DNA of 64,000 bases. Source: Clostridium fungisolvens. Lineage in GTDB: Bacteria; Bacillota; Clostridia; Clostridiales; Clostridiaceae. Shown piece after piece: positions 33,942 to 43,528 of the stretch (position 1 is its first letter; every line of letters begins with the position of its first letter). Where the stretch lies: the NCBI RefSeq assembly GCF_014193895.1, contig NZ_BLZR01000001.1:4989475-5053474 (forward strand). The letters run 5' to 3'. A model generated the notes under the pieces. That model was not told the origin of the DNA, searched no databases, and saw nothing but the letters and a program-made list of their open reading frames with translations. Position numbers and translations under genes: made by a program.

Positions 33942-34732
33942 TAAATTGCCACCTCCATGTTTATTTTTGAATGATGTTTATAATCTATTAATTTAATGTC
34001 ATCTGCTGTGAAATCATAAAAGTTATTAATTTCAGGATTTATCCAAAGTTTAGGTGCATCATAAGAACAATCTTTTCTCAAAAGCTGTTCTTTTAATCCA
34101 TTAACGTGATTTTCATATATGTGAGCGTTATTTATAACATGTGTGAATAAACCAGGTTTTAGATTTGTAACTTGAGCTATAAGGTGTACCAATACAGCAT
34201 ATTGACTGGAGTTAAAAGGAACTCCAAGTCCCATATCTCCACTCCTTTGTACTAGCATGCAGTTAAGTCTCCCATCAGTAACATCCCACATGGTTAAGAA
34301 ACAGCATGGATGAAGCGGTCCACCATTTAAATATGGAATTTGCCATAAATTTATCATCATTCTCCTATCTTGAGGATTGGTTTTTAAGGTTTCGATAAGA
34401 TTATCTATCTGATCAAATTTTTTTACAATCCAACCATATGAAGTACCGATAGTTCCGTCATCCATCATCCATTCATCCCATATATGAACATTTTCTTCTT
34501 GAAGCTTTCTTACATCATTAGATCCATCTTTGAATATCCACAATAATTCTTTAACTGCAGTTTTAAAAGCTACAAATTTTGTTGTTAGGATAGGAAATTC
34601 TTTTTGTAAATCAAATTGCATTATTTGGTGAGGAAGTTTATATGTTCTTACACCAGTTCTATTAGTATCAAAATAACCATTTTCCAAAATATCTTCTACA
34701 ATAGAAAGATATTTTTTATCATAAATGCTCAT
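33941..34732 (-). CDS. thyA: Thymidylate synthase
   Basis: 263 residues, the compact ThyA form. Catalytic cysteine lies in GGPLHPCCFLTMW; RRMMINLWQIPYL and GLGVPFNSSQYAVLVHLIAQ are the folate and dUMP-binding regions. It methylates dUMP to dTMP using methylene-tetrahydrofolate. GGAGGAGAAT precedes the ATG. It is co-transcribed with folA, which recycles the dihydrofolate produced. Many clostridia carry ThyX instead or as well; none is seen here. Confidence 0.96.
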   Translation of the reverse strand: MSIYDKKYLSIVEDILENGYFDTNRTGVRTYKLPHQIMQFDLQKEFPILTTKFVAFKTAVKELLWIFKDGSNDVRKLQEENVHIWDEWMMDDGTIGTSYGWIVKKFDQIDNLIETLKTNPQDRRMMINLWQIPYLNGGPLHPCCFLTMWDVTDGRLNCMLVQRSGDMGLGVPFNSSQYAVLVHLIAQVTNLKPGLFTHVINNAHIYENHVNGLKEQLLRKDCSYDAPKLWINPEINNFYDFTADDIKLIDYKHHSKINMEVAI

Positions 34733-34833
34733 ATTCTCCTCCTGTGATTTAGTGATAAGTAATATTAAAATATAAGTTTTATAGTTATGCTTATAGGATA
34801 TTTAAGATTATAAATACAAGTTTCTTATATATG

Positions 34834-34924
34834 GATGTATCACTTCGTATTTGAATATATTAAAATAAAAATTCATAGAATCATCGAAGTTTTTATTTTG
34901 AGTCTACGATTAAAGTGTTTCATC
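34834..34924. repeat. Full-length palindromic element (MITE-like)
   Basis: 91 bp. The left end GATGTATCACTTCGTA is matched in inverted form at the right end by TACGATTAAAGTGTTTCATC. Inside is a second hairpin AAAATAAAAATTC paired with GAAGTTTTTATTTT. Same overall plan as the copy at 49435. No coding capacity. Confidence 0.6.
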
Positions 34925-35133
34925 TTCATACATATTTTACTCTTTTAGTACACACTTTAAAAATCGTAAATTATGCTATAATATGGAACTATCACAAAAT
35001 GTATAGGTTTTTAATTTAAGCTTTTACCGTATACATACTTATTACTAAATATATAAACTTAAGGATATGTTTAATGGTGCCAAGGTTTAAAGTAATAAAA
35101 ATATAGTAGCTAATTAATAAAGGAGATAAAGAT

Positions 35134-36045
35134 TTGAAGATTGATAGATTAATTACAATAATTATGATGCTTATAAATAAAAAAAGAGTTACGGCTAAAG
35201 AATTAGCAGAGTTTTTTGAGGTATCAGTAAGGACTGTTCAAAGAGATATAGATGCAATAAATATTGCAGGTATACCAATAGTTTCATATAAAGGGTATGA
35301 GGGTGGATATGAAATACTAGAAGGCTACAAGATAGATAATAATTTTGTGACGGAAAAAGAATATGACTTGCTACTGAAGTTGCTTAAGGGGTTAGAAAAT
35401 GTCTATGATGATCCTGTGGTGAAAGGCATGGCTGAAAAATTAAAAGCAGTTAAGGCTAATGACAACGTTAATATAGATAAGAATCTTATAATGGATTTTT
35501 CTCATTGGGGAAACTCAAAAAGAATCAAAAGAAAAGTATCACTAATAAGAGATGCGATAGATATAAAGTGTACCATAAAGTTTTACTATGTAGATCTAAA
35601 TGGTAAAGGAACAGAAAGAGAGATTGAACCCCATACCCTAATACTAAAGGTTAATACTTGGTATGTTTATGGATTTTGTAAATTGAGAGGAGATTTTAGG
35701 TTATTTAAGCTTACAAGAATAGATAAGTTAGAAAGAACTGAAAATGTCTTTATACCTAAGGATATTGAAAATCATAGTCTGCTTACTGAAAAGGGAAGTA
35801 ATTATATTCACTTGAAACTAAAATTTCATCCTTCATGTATGAATAGATTGGATGATTATTTTGAGATGGAAGAAATGAGTTTTCAAGAAGATGGAGATAT
35901 ACTGGTTGAGGTTAGTTATCCAGAAGATGAGTGGGTTTATAGCATGCTATTAAGCTTTGGGGATAAGGTTGAAATACTAGAGCCAAGTCATGTTAAGGAT
36001 ATAATTCTAGAAAGAGTGAAAAATATTTTAGATAAATATAAGTAA
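35134..36045 (+). CDS. HTH-WYL transcriptional regulator
   Basis: 303 residues from TTG 35134, with AAAGGAGAT 9 bases upstream. Residues 1-60 form a DeoR-like winged helix (RLITIIMMLINKKRVTAKEL, ELAEFFEVSVRTVQRDIDAI). The central part is a WYL domain (about 145-225, KFYYVDLNGKG and PHTLILKVNTWYVYGFCKLR), followed by a WCX domain (about 230-303). WYL domains sense nucleic acids or other ligands, and such proteins regulate diverse genes, including defence systems. No target gene is obvious next to it; dnaX follows. Confidence 0.88.
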   Translation: MKIDRLITIIMMLINKKRVTAKELAEFFEVSVRTVQRDIDAINIAGIPIVSYKGYEGGYEILEGYKIDNNFVTEKEYDLLLKLLKGLENVYDDPVVKGMAEKLKAVKANDNVNIDKNLIMDFSHWGNSKRIKRKVSLIRDAIDIKCTIKFYYVDLNGKGTEREIEPHTLILKVNTWYVYGFCKLRGDFRLFKLTRIDKLERTENVFIPKDIENHSLLTEKGSNYIHLKLKFHPSCMNRLDDYFEMEEMSFQEDGDILVEVSYPEDEWVYSMLLSFGDKVEILEPSHVKDIILERVKNILDKYK

Positions 36046-36196
36046 TATGAAAAGCGCATGTGTTATTAATAGCGAAAAGACTTTTAAAGTTCAATTTATA
36101 TATTCCTAAATAGGAAATAAACAATGGTTGGTTTAATCTCTATCATTGATGTATAATATTAAGTAGGATTTAGGAATGATAGTGAGGTGGTTAACC

Positions 36197-37840
36197 TTGG
36201 CATATACAGCTTTATATAGAGAATGGAGACCTAAGAAATTTGAAGATGTTGTAGGTCAGGAACATATAACAACAACTTTAAGAAATCAAATAATAAATAA
36301 TAGAATAGCACATGCATATCTATTTTGTGGAACTAGGGGTACTGGTAAGACCTCAAGTGCAAAGGTGTTTGCTAAGGCTTTAAATTGCTTGGATTTACAT
36401 GATGGAGAACCTTGTAATCAATGTGAGATGTGTAATAAGATCAATAATGGTCTTGCTATAGATATAACAGAGTTAGATGCAGCGTCCAATAATGGTGTAG
36501 ATAAGATCAGAGATATAATAGATGATGTTCAGTATCCTCCACAGGAAGCTAGATTCAAAGTTTATATAATGGATGAGGTTCATATGCTTTCTCAAGGTGC
36601 AGTAAATGCATTTCTTAAGACTCTTGAAGAGCCCCCTAAAAATGTTATATTTATTTTGGCTACTACTGATCCTCAGAAGCTACCTATAACTATTTTATCA
36701 AGATGTCAGAGATTTGACTTTAAAAGAATAGGTAAGGATGATATAGCAGGGCATTTAAGACGAATAGTGAAAGAACAAGGTGTTTATGCTGATGATAAGA
36801 GTTTAGATTTAATATCAAGAGTTTCAGATGGAGCACTTAGAGATTCACTTAGTATATTAGACCAGGCAATTTCAATGGGAAACGGTAAGATTGCATATGA
36901 AGGGCTTGTATCAATGCTAGGACTTGTAACTAATGAGTACTTATTCAATATAACTGATGCTGTAGTTGAGAGAAATATTGAAAAAACTATGAATATAATA
37001 GAGGAAATAGTCTTCTCTGGTAAGGATGTACACTTATTTATAAAAGATCTAATATCTCATTATAGAAATCTGCTTATGGTAAAAGTCACAAACACCCCAG
37101 AAGAAGTATTGGATATGTCTGTGGAGAATATTAGTTTTCTTAAGCAGCAGGCTTCAAGGATGAGAGTAGAAGAGGTAATGAGAGCAATAAGAATACTTCA
37201 AGAAGCTGAGGAAAGTTCTAAACAAAGTAAGCAGGCGAGAATATATTTGGAGTTAGCTTCAATTAAATTATGTAAAATAGAATATGATACTTCAAAAGAA
37301 GTGTTGTTATCAAGAATAAATAAGCTTGAAGAAATAATAAAGAGTGGAAAGATAAAAGTGGCGGCACCTGCTTCCAGCGGTGTAGCAAACAATGAAAAGA
37401 GCCAAGGAGTATCCTCAGAGAGAAGTAAATTAAGCCCGTCTAAAGTGCAGCAAGAAGTGCATCATAGTGAAGGTTCTTCTAATCATAATGAACATTCATC
37501 AGTTACAATAGATGATGTAAAGCGAGCATGGAAGGATATTATGGAAGGCTTCAAAGCAAGAAGGGCTATGGTAATGTATGCTTCATTACTAACAGGAAAA
37601 CCAGTTGATGTAAGCAATGGTGTTATAACTATAGAATATGAAGAGCAGTATGCATTTAATAAAGTTAGATTGGAAAAAATGGAAGTAAGAAGTACTGTAG
37701 ACGATGTGTTTTCTGAGATATTAAAGGATAAAGTGAGAGTTATATATAAGGTTAACAAAGGTGAGGAAGAAACTAAAGACACAGAGGAGATATTAGTTGA
37801 TATATTAGGAGAAGACATTCTTGAGATATTAGATGAATAA
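36197..37840 (+). CDS. dnaX: DNA polymerase III subunits gamma/tau
   Basis: 547 residues from TTG 36197, with GTGAGGTGG upstream, giving the standard MAYTALYREWRPKKF start; the ATG at 36176 adds seven unlikely residues. Walker A is GTRGTGKTS (45-53), the zinc cysteines are C64, C73, C76 and C79, and the sensor regions VYIMDEVHMLS and TDPQKLPITILSRCQ are intact. It is the clamp loader ATPase. I see no poly-A slippage site for a programmed frameshift. Together with ebfC and recR it forms the conserved dnaX-ebfC-recR cluster. Confidence 0.96.
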   Translation: MAYTALYREWRPKKFEDVVGQEHITTTLRNQIINNRIAHAYLFCGTRGTGKTSSAKVFAKALNCLDLHDGEPCNQCEMCNKINNGLAIDITELDAASNNGVDKIRDIIDDVQYPPQEARFKVYIMDEVHMLSQGAVNAFLKTLEEPPKNVIFILATTDPQKLPITILSRCQRFDFKRIGKDDIAGHLRRIVKEQGVYADDKSLDLISRVSDGALRDSLSILDQAISMGNGKIAYEGLVSMLGLVTNEYLFNITDAVVERNIEKTMNIIEEIVFSGKDVHLFIKDLISHYRNLLMVKVTNTPEEVLDMSVENISFLKQQASRMRVEEVMRAIRILQEAEESSKQSKQARIYLELASIKLCKIEYDTSKEVLLSRINKLEEIIKSGKIKVAAPASSGVANNEKSQGVSSERSKLSPSKVQQEVHHSEGSSNHNEHSSVTIDDVKRAWKDIMEGFKARRAMVMYASLLTGKPVDVSNGVITIEYEEQYAFNKVRLEKMEVRSTVDDVFSEILKDKVRVIYKVNKGEEETKDTEEILVDILGEDILEILDE

Positions 37841-38004
37841 TATAATTGATAATATTTGAGTATGCAAAGAAATATAAATAAAAATTAATTTATATACCTA
37901 TAAACAATTAGAGATTTTACACATAATATTAACTATGAGGATATAGTATTGAATAAAAAAATACTATATAATATATACAGACTAAATGTGAGGAGGAATA
38001 TCAA

Positions 38005-38349
38005 ATGGCAAAAGGTGGATTTCCAGGAGGCTTCGGCGGAGGAAATATGAATAATCTTATGAAGCAAGCACAAAAGCTTCAAAAAGATATGGAAGATATG
38101 CAAAAAGAACTTGAAAACAAAGAATTCGAAGCTTCAGTAGGCGGCGGAGCAGTTGTTGTAAAAGTTAACGGGAAGAAAGAAATAAAGAGCATAAATATAA
38201 AACCTGAAGTTATTGATCCAGATGATGCTGAAATGCTTGAAGATTTAGTATTATCAGCAGTAAATGAAGCTTTAAGAAAAGCAGAAGATGAAACTGCTAA
38301 TAAGATGGGTAAACTAACTGGTGGATTAAATATGCCAGGATTATTTTAG
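38005..38349 (+). CDS. ebfC: YbaB/EbfC nucleoid-associated protein
   Basis: 114 residues with GAGGAGG upstream. A Gly/Met-rich N-terminus (MAKGGFPGGFGGGNMNNL) is followed by the coiled-coil QAQKLQKDMEDMQKELENKE and the beta core GGGAVVVKVNGKKEIKSI. It binds DNA as a dimer and almost always lies between dnaX and recR, as here. Alternative names are YaaK and YbaB. Confidence 0.95.
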   Translation: MAKGGFPGGFGGGNMNNLMKQAQKLQKDMEDMQKELENKEFEASVGGGAVVVKVNGKKEIKSINIKPEVIDPDDAEMLEDLVLSAVNEALRKAEDETANKMGKLTGGLNMPGLF

Positions 38350-38382
38350 TAGATAAGTTTACGAAAGATATAATAAAGCTTA

Positions 38383-38420
38383 TTTAGGCATACAAGGGAT
38401 ACAGTCCCCTGTATGCCTAA
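38383..38420 (+). other. Intercistronic hairpin between ebfC and recR
   Basis: TTTAGGCATACAAGGG (38383-38398) pairs with CCCCTGTATGCCTAAA (38405-38420) with one mismatch. No T run follows, so it is more likely an RNA stability or processing element than a terminator. Confidence 0.55.
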
Positions 38421-38441
38421 AATATTAGAGGAGGAAAGAAA

Positions 38442-39038
38442 ATGGATTTTTACCCAGTTGCCATAGAGAAACTCATTGAAGAATTTGCAAAGTTACCAAG
38501 TATAGGACATAAAACTGCGCAAAGATTAACATTACATATACTTAACTTACCTAAAGATGAGGTAGAAGAATTTGCAAAGGCACTTGTAAAGGCCAGAGGA
38601 ACTATAAAATACTGCTCTGTCTGTGGAAATTATACAGATAAGGATCCTTGTGCTATATGTTCTAACCCAAATAGAGAAAAGAATATGATTTGCGTTGTAG
38701 AACAACCTAAAGATATTATGACCATGGAAAAGGTGAAAGAATTTAATGGAGTATACCATGTACTTCATGGTAATATATCGCCGATGCAAGGAAGAGGTCC
38801 TCAGGATATAAGAATAAGAGAACTAGTGTCTAGAATGACAGGAGACATAAAAGAAGTAATTGTTGCGACAAATCCTACTATAGAGGGAGAGGCGACAGCA
38901 ATGTATATATCTAAAATATTAAAGCCTCTAGATATTAAAGTTACAAGGATAGCAGCAGGTATTCCGGTAGGTGGAGACCTAGAGTATGCTGATGAAGTTA
39001 CTCTTTCAAAGGCATTGGAAGGAAGAAAAGAAATATAA
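38442..39038 (+). CDS. recR: Recombination mediator protein RecR
   Basis: 198 residues, the exact family size, with GAGGAGGAAAG before the ATG. An N-terminal helix-hairpin-helix (KLPSIGHKTAQRLTLHIL), a four-cysteine zinc motif (YCSVCGNYTDKDPCAIC) and a Toprim domain (ICVVEQPKDIMTMEK, VIVATNPTIEGEATAMYI) are all present. It acts with RecO and RecF to load RecA at gaps. Last gene of the dnaX cluster before an inserted block of unrelated genes. Confidence 0.97.
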   Translation: MDFYPVAIEKLIEEFAKLPSIGHKTAQRLTLHILNLPKDEVEEFAKALVKARGTIKYCSVCGNYTDKDPCAICSNPNREKNMICVVEQPKDIMTMEKVKEFNGVYHVLHGNISPMQGRGPQDIRIRELVSRMTGDIKEVIVATNPTIEGEATAMYISKILKPLDIKVTRIAAGIPVGGDLEYADEVTLSKALEGRKEI

Positions 39039-39110
39039 TCTATTCTATATTATTATGACGAAATAGTTTTTTCACCAATAAATATTATAAAGAAAATAAA
39101 ATTTTATCAA

Positions 39111-39158
39111 AAATCATGGTTCTCAGAATTGTCTACAGTTTGAACCATGATTTTTTAT
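39111..39158. terminator. Terminator after recR
   Basis: A 12-bp perfect stem (39111-39122 with 39142-39153) followed by TTTTTTATG; also usable by the convergent glycosyltransferase gene. Confidence 0.8.
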
Positions 39159-39189
39159 GTATGGTGTTAATTTTCAATTAAATATGTAA

Positions 39190-39990
39190 TTAGTTACCAG
39201 GTTTTAAAACTATTTTATAATTAATGGCAGTTTGATATTGTTCATTGGTAATATAGCCATGCTCTTTCATTTTTTCTAGAACTAAATTTCTTCGTTGTAA
39301 GGTGTTGTCTAGGTGTTTTATTGGATCAAAATACTCAGGATCGTTAGGAATTGCAACTAAAAAACATATTTGTGAAAGGTCTAATTTTCTACAATCTTTA
39401 TTAAAAAATTTTTTTGCAGCAGTATTTATACCATAAGCATTATTGCTAAAGTAAATATCATTAATATAAAACTCCAATATTTGATCTTTTGTAAATTTTT
39501 GTTCTAACTTAATGGCTATAAACATTTCTTCGACTTTTCTTTGATAATTTTTATCAAAGTTCAAAAAAACATTTCTTGCTAATTGTTGAGTAATAGTGCT
39601 TCCCCCTTGTGTTACTCTCCAATCATTTGTGAATATTGAATATATTGACCTAAAAATAGCTTTTATGCTTACGCCTCCATGATTATAAAAATCTTTATCT
39701 TCAATAGCGATAAAAGCATTTTTTACATCTTGTGGAATAAGTGTGGATTCAAGATATAAAGGATCTTTATTATTTAAAGTCTTTACATCTCTGGATTTAT
39801 TCGTATCAAAGGTATTTATCGTACAGTTATTAACCTTTGTAGTTGCATCGTCATATAAAGATGAAATGGTAGGCCAATATTTAAAATAAATAAATCCACT
39901 AATAATAATTAGTATTATAGCAATGGAATATAAGCTTCTTAATAATATTATGCTTTTAAACTTACTGTGTTTAATTTTTTTGTTTTTCAT
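39190..39990 (-). CDS. Stand-alone peptidoglycan glycosyltransferase (GT51)
   Basis: 266 residues: a basic N-terminus, one membrane helix (about 18-38), then a GT51 domain. Catalytic motif FIAIEDKDFYNHGGVS with the key Glu, then TQGGSTITQQLARNVFL, RKVEEMFIAIKLEQKFTKDQ and EFYINDIYFSNNAYGI are all standard. No transpeptidase domain follows, so it only polymerises lipid II into glycan strands. Clostridia often use such single-domain enzymes beside class A penicillin-binding proteins. It is the first of a block of genes inserted between recR and yaaL. Confidence 0.92.
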   Translation of the reverse strand: MKNKKIKHSKFKSIILLRSLYSIAIILIIISGFIYFKYWPTISSLYDDATTKVNNCTINTFDTNKSRDVKTLNNKDPLYLESTLIPQDVKNAFIAIEDKDFYNHGGVSIKAIFRSIYSIFTNDWRVTQGGSTITQQLARNVFLNFDKNYQRKVEEMFIAIKLEQKFTKDQILEFYINDIYFSNNAYGINTAAKKFFNKDCRKLDLSQICFLVAIPNDPEYFDPIKHLDNTLQRRNLVLEKMKEHGYITNEQYQTAINYKIVLKPGN

Positions 39991-40369
39991 TTAAAAAGTC
40001 CTTTCTTTAAACTCATTTCTACTGATATTGATACTGTTAATATAGTGTAAATTTTTTGATTGAATAGTGTACTGACAATAAATTAATTGTTATTATAACA
40101 TAGTTATTAAGTTATTTTAATGATCAAGACTAATGAAAATAAGACGGCATAAAATCGAAGAGTACTATGGCAATAGAAGCACTTCTATGGAAAAGTAGAA
40201 CCTATAAAGGTTGTTATGGCATATAAATTGTTCGGAAGTATAGAGAATGTTTTATTTAGTAAGTTTTTTGGAGATGATTAAAGTGAATGATAATAAGTGG
40301 GAGTAAAGGGGTAAAAAAGCTGTAAAATATGTAAGATAAAATAGAAAATGTGAGTAGGAGAGATCAGTT
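39991..40369. other. Gene-free stretch between divergent genes
   Basis: About 380 AT-rich bases. A 7-codon frame (GTG 40284 to TAA 40305, behind GGAGATGATT) begins like the next gene (AATGATAA.AAG) and could be a leader peptide or a partial duplication of its start, but this is weak. No terminator or structured RNA is clear. Confidence 0.3.
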
Positions 40370-40921
40370 ATGAATGATAAGGAAAAGTTATATTATAGTA
40401 AGGAAGATTTAGTAAGGCAGATATTAGAAAATGATAAGGATTTAAAAGGTAGTAATATTAATGAAGAACTGCTGCATGAACTTATTAGTGGAAAAATATC
40501 AAAAAATATAAATGAAACAAATGATGAAAATTCAACATTGGGTCAAAGAGTTGCAGATAAGGTAGCAGCATTTGGTGGCAGCTGGGCATTTATAATAAGT
40601 TTTGGTTTGGTGATATTAATTTGGATCATAGGGAATGTAGTTGTTTTGAGCAATAAAGCATTTGATCCATATCCATTTGTGTTTTTAAATCTTGTATTAT
40701 CATGTCTCGCTGCAATACAGGCTCCCATAATAATGATGTCACAAAATCGTCAATCAGAAAAAGATAGACTAACAGCTGCTAACGATTATCTTATTAATTT
40801 AAAATCTGAAATTATAGTAGAAGATTTGCATTATAAGATTGATATGTTAATTAAGCAACAAGCTGAGAATACTAAAAATATAGAGATGTTATTAAAGACA
40901 ATAGAAGAATTAAAAAAATAA
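40370..40921 (+). CDS. DUF1003 membrane protein
   Basis: 183 residues with TAGGAGAGA before the ATG. The DUF1003 core is easy to see: LGQRVADKVAAFGGSWAFII, the membrane helix IISFGLVILIWIIGNV, FDPYPFVFLNLVLSCLAAIQ and PIIMMSQNRQSEKDRL, followed by a C-terminal coiled coil. Function of the family is unknown; some members are linked to metal or cell-envelope stress. Single gene. Confidence 0.9.
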   Translation: MNDKEKLYYSKEDLVRQILENDKDLKGSNINEELLHELISGKISKNINETNDENSTLGQRVADKVAAFGGSWAFIISFGLVILIWIIGNVVVLSNKAFDPYPFVFLNLVLSCLAAIQAPIIMMSQNRQSEKDRLTAANDYLINLKSEIIVEDLHYKIDMLIKQQAENTKNIEMLLKTIEELKK

Positions 40922-41006
40922 TATTAATTACGTTTAAATTTCATGTTTATGTCTTGCATTCTATAAATCATATAATTATTAGCGATTATAAGAGTAGTAA
41001 TATATA

Positions 41007-41044
41007 ACGGATAAGATATGTAAAAAAATGTCTTATCCGTTTAT
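41007..41044. terminator. Bidirectional terminator before the amidase gene end
   Basis: ACGGATAAGA (41007-41016) pairs with TCTTATCCGT (41031-41040). It overlaps the last codons of the convergent amidase gene. Confidence 0.65.
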
Positions 41045-42304
41045 ATGTATAAGAAAAAATCTGATTTTAGCATCCCCCCATCCTAAATCCCAAGGGACAT
41101 GATACCTATCTGTCGTATGGGAATTTACTAATGGATAACCATGAGAGTCAAAGCCTGTTATAACTGCAAAGTGATCTATATTGTTTGGACCTTTCTCATA
41201 TGCGATTAAATCTCCAATTTGCAAGTTGCCAATTATACCTTTAGCAGAAGTTTTTGAAGGCTTGGTTAATTCCTTAAAGGTGCCAACATTAATCACAGTC
41301 CCCTTACCGCTATTTATTAAGTAGTTTTTTAAACTATTTGCATTAACCCAAGTTTTGCTACTAGGAGTCCAAATGCCTCCCAAAGGCATGCCTCCCCCTT
41401 CTTTATCTGCTAATACTTGAGATATATAATTAGTACAGTCTCCACCTCTGCCGTTATAGTCATTATACTTTTCATTGTATTTTAAATCATTATTGGTTTC
41501 AAAAGCGGCGCCACAATATTTATCAGCATAATATACAGCTTTTTGTCTATCATAAAAAACTTTGCAATAATTTACTGTCTGATAATTATTATTTGTATTA
41601 TGAACAGATGATGGCTTTTCTGGCAGTTTAGCAACTACATTAGTGTATCTATGTAAGGCATCCTCAAAGCAGTCAGTGTATCGATCACTATAAATAACCC
41701 ACTTTTCATTCTTTTTAATCAAGCTTGTAGTATGTCTTATTCCAATCCTAAAAGAATCAATTGGAGAGTTAATATCTTTATCATAAACATAGTCAAATTT
41801 ATATGATTCATGCAAATACACTTTTAGTATATTATCTTGGGGGTACACCTTCTTTATTGACACAGAAGATCCTATTGTACCAAATGTTATATTTCTTTCA
41901 CTGGACCAATCGTTGAGATATTTTACACGTTTAATTTCATGTTCTAATGCCAGTTGGCCATATTTTTGCGAGGTATCAAAAAGTGCGTTTAAAGATGCTA
42001 TATCACCAGATACAAGAGCTGTTGAGCGTTCATTATATATTCTCTCTAATTCGGATTTTAATTCATTCATATCAACATTGTTGATTGAATTTTCTTTATT
42101 AGACTCTACTTGGTTTAGATTTTTATCATTAACATGAATATCATTTTTATTCGAACTACTTTCAGTGGAGTCTGTAATCGCTTCTTTTGAAAAACTTTTT
42201 TGTTGAGTATCTTTAGCATCTTTAATTCCATTTTCACAGCCTAACATAAGGTTAACAAATATAATTAAAGAAAAAGAAACTATAGAAATACGATTTTTTA
42301 TCAT
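41033..42304 (-). CDS. Lipoprotein with a C-terminal amidase domain (Amidase_6)
   Basis: 423 residues. A lipoprotein signal ends in LMLGC (C23). A Ser/Asn/Lys-rich linker is followed by a helical region (about 75-220) and then an Amidase_6 domain (about 255-423): YYADKYCGAAFETNND, catalytic Cys in GGDCTNYISQVLAD, His in GPNNIDHFAVITGF, and VNSHTTDRYHVPWDLGW. It is a putative cell-wall amidase held on the outer face of the membrane. It lies in the accessory block between recR and yaaL. Confidence 0.88.
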   Translation of the reverse strand: MIKNRISIVSFSLIIFVNLMLGCENGIKDAKDTQQKSFSKEAITDSTESSSNKNDIHVNDKNLNQVESNKENSINNVDMNELKSELERIYNERSTALVSGDIASLNALFDTSQKYGQLALEHEIKRVKYLNDWSSERNITFGTIGSSVSIKKVYPQDNILKVYLHESYKFDYVYDKDINSPIDSFRIGIRHTTSLIKKNEKWVIYSDRYTDCFEDALHRYTNVVAKLPEKPSSVHNTNNNYQTVNYCKVFYDRQKAVYYADKYCGAAFETNNDLKYNEKYNDYNGRGGDCTNYISQVLADKEGGGMPLGGIWTPSSKTWVNANSLKNYLINSGKGTVINVGTFKELTKPSKTSAKGIIGNLQIGDLIAYEKGPNNIDHFAVITGFDSHGYPLVNSHTTDRYHVPWDLGWGDAKIRFFLIHING

Positions 42305-42836
42305 TACTAGTAAAACACCTTCTTTATCTTAAGCTATTTACTAATTAGATTTTCCTAGTGATACAAGAATAATGCACATTAATTTTACATCTATTATTAA
42401 TCGATAAATAAAGATATATAAATTATTCTTATATTGGTGTCTAGCTTAAAGTTATTATATTAAATAAGGTGTATTAAAGTGCAAATAACTTACTGTATTT
42501 TATTTTAAATCTAATGTTTCTAACATAGGCTATATAAAATCCAAAATAAGAAAAATAAAAGGGTAGGATTAAAAGTCAGTTTATTAGCTTCTTAATATCT
42601 GTAGCAAGAAGTAAATCTTAAGGTAAAATTAAGTTGTGTAAATTTATGTAAAGTTGTAAAATATGGAATAATATCACTGTGCTAAAACTATAATAATAAC
42701 CTCAAATAGATTAAAAAGATACAAATATAAATAAAAATATTCTAATAAAAGTTTCAGTAAAAGAATAAGTGTATGAATATATAATCCATAATATGTAAAT
42801 AATTTAGATAAAATACAAGCATATTTGGAGGAGTAT
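42305..42836. other. AT-rich intergenic stretch, no gene seen
   Basis: About 530 bases between divergent amidase and yaaL genes. Only AT-rich sequence and the expected promoters; no repeat of the families described here and no structured RNA recognised. Confidence 0.5.
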
Positions 42837-43103
42837 ATGAATAAAAATTTTATATTAGAGTATGTTAAAAGTAAGGTTGACTCTTCAAAGGAAAAAAATG
42901 ATTTGTTACGTCAGATTGAAGATGCTAGATTAGAGTTGGAATGGGCTTGGGAAGTATTTAATTATGTCAATGACCCTAAGCTTATAGAAGTTGCTATATT
43001 CTCTGAACAAGCAGCTAGAACACGATATGAGTTTCTTATAAGTGAGGCTAAAAAATTTGGTATAAAAGCAGATACAACATTAAATTTAAGAGTATGTAAA
43101 TAA
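42837..43103 (+). CDS. yaaL: YaaL-type DUF2508 protein
   Basis: 88 residues from ATG 42837 with GGAGGAG upstream; the TTG at 42825 is inside that site. Helical, with EDARLELEWAWEVFNYVNDP and FSEQAARTRYEFLISEAKK, the DUF2508 hallmark. In Bacillus and many clostridia it sits between recR and bofA. Function unknown. Confidence 0.88.
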   Translation: MNKNFILEYVKSKVDSSKEKNDLLRQIEDARLELEWAWEVFNYVNDPKLIEVAIFSEQAARTRYEFLISEAKKFGIKADTTLNLRVCK

Positions 43104-43164
43104 GTATACTTATAAGGATTTATACTAATTTAAGTTTATGTATATAAATTAAGGGGTTGGGAGT

Positions 43165-43422
43165 ATGGATGCATTAATATTTGGTGCCATAGGTTTAATT
43201 TTATTGGTTATTTTAGTTAAATTTTTTTCGTGGCCATTAAAAATACTGATGAAGTTATTGATAAACGGGGTATTAGGAGTTATTTTGCTTCTAATAACTA
43301 ACTACGTAGGACAACAATTTTTTCATTTCACTATAGGTATAAATGTCATAACTGCATTGATTGCAGGTTTTTTTGGAATACCAGGAGTTATATTTTTAAT
43401 AGTTTTTAAGTTATTTCTTTAA
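43165..43422 (+). CDS. bofA: BofA-family sporulation membrane protein
   Basis: 85 residues, two or three membrane helices. The C-terminal INVITALIAGFFGIPGVIFL matches the BofA signature (NxxTAxxxGxLGxPG). In Bacillus, BofA inhibits the SpoIVFB protease that activates sigma-K in the mother cell. The gene follows yaaL by 61 bases and a terminator closes the pair. Its presence marks the organism as a spore former. Confidence 0.9.
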   Translation: MDALIFGAIGLILLVILVKFFSWPLKILMKLLINGVLGVILLLITNYVGQQFFHFTIGINVITALIAGFFGIPGVIFLIVFKLFL

Positions 43423-43424
43423 AT

Positions 43425-43460
43425 AAAAAACAGGTGATATTAAATTACACCTGTTTTTTT
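43425..43460 (+). terminator. Terminator after bofA
   Basis: AAAAAACAGGTG (43425-43436) pairs with CACCTGTTTTTT (43448-43459), ending in T. Confidence 0.9.
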
Positions 43461-43491
43461 ACCGTATAGTAAATTATAAAATTTTTAATGC

Positions 43492-43528
43492 AAAAAAACC
43501 GCCAATGAAAGCACATTAGCGATTTTTT
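43492..43528 (+). terminator. Orphan, imperfect terminator hairpin
   Basis: AAAAAACCGCCAATG and CATTAGCGATTTTTT pair with two mismatches. It resembles the gal operon terminator at 18835 but follows no gene; the preceding TATAGTAAATTATAAAATTTTTA resembles sequence at 58396. Likely a decayed repeat. Confidence 0.4.

Noticed and set aside
33444..34732. Prophage origin of thyA-folA
   Set aside because: The pair is common in bacterial chromosomes and no phage genes surround it.
36197..37840. Programmed frameshift in dnaX
   Set aside because: No poly-A or poly-T slippery run with a following stem was found in the region where gamma would end.
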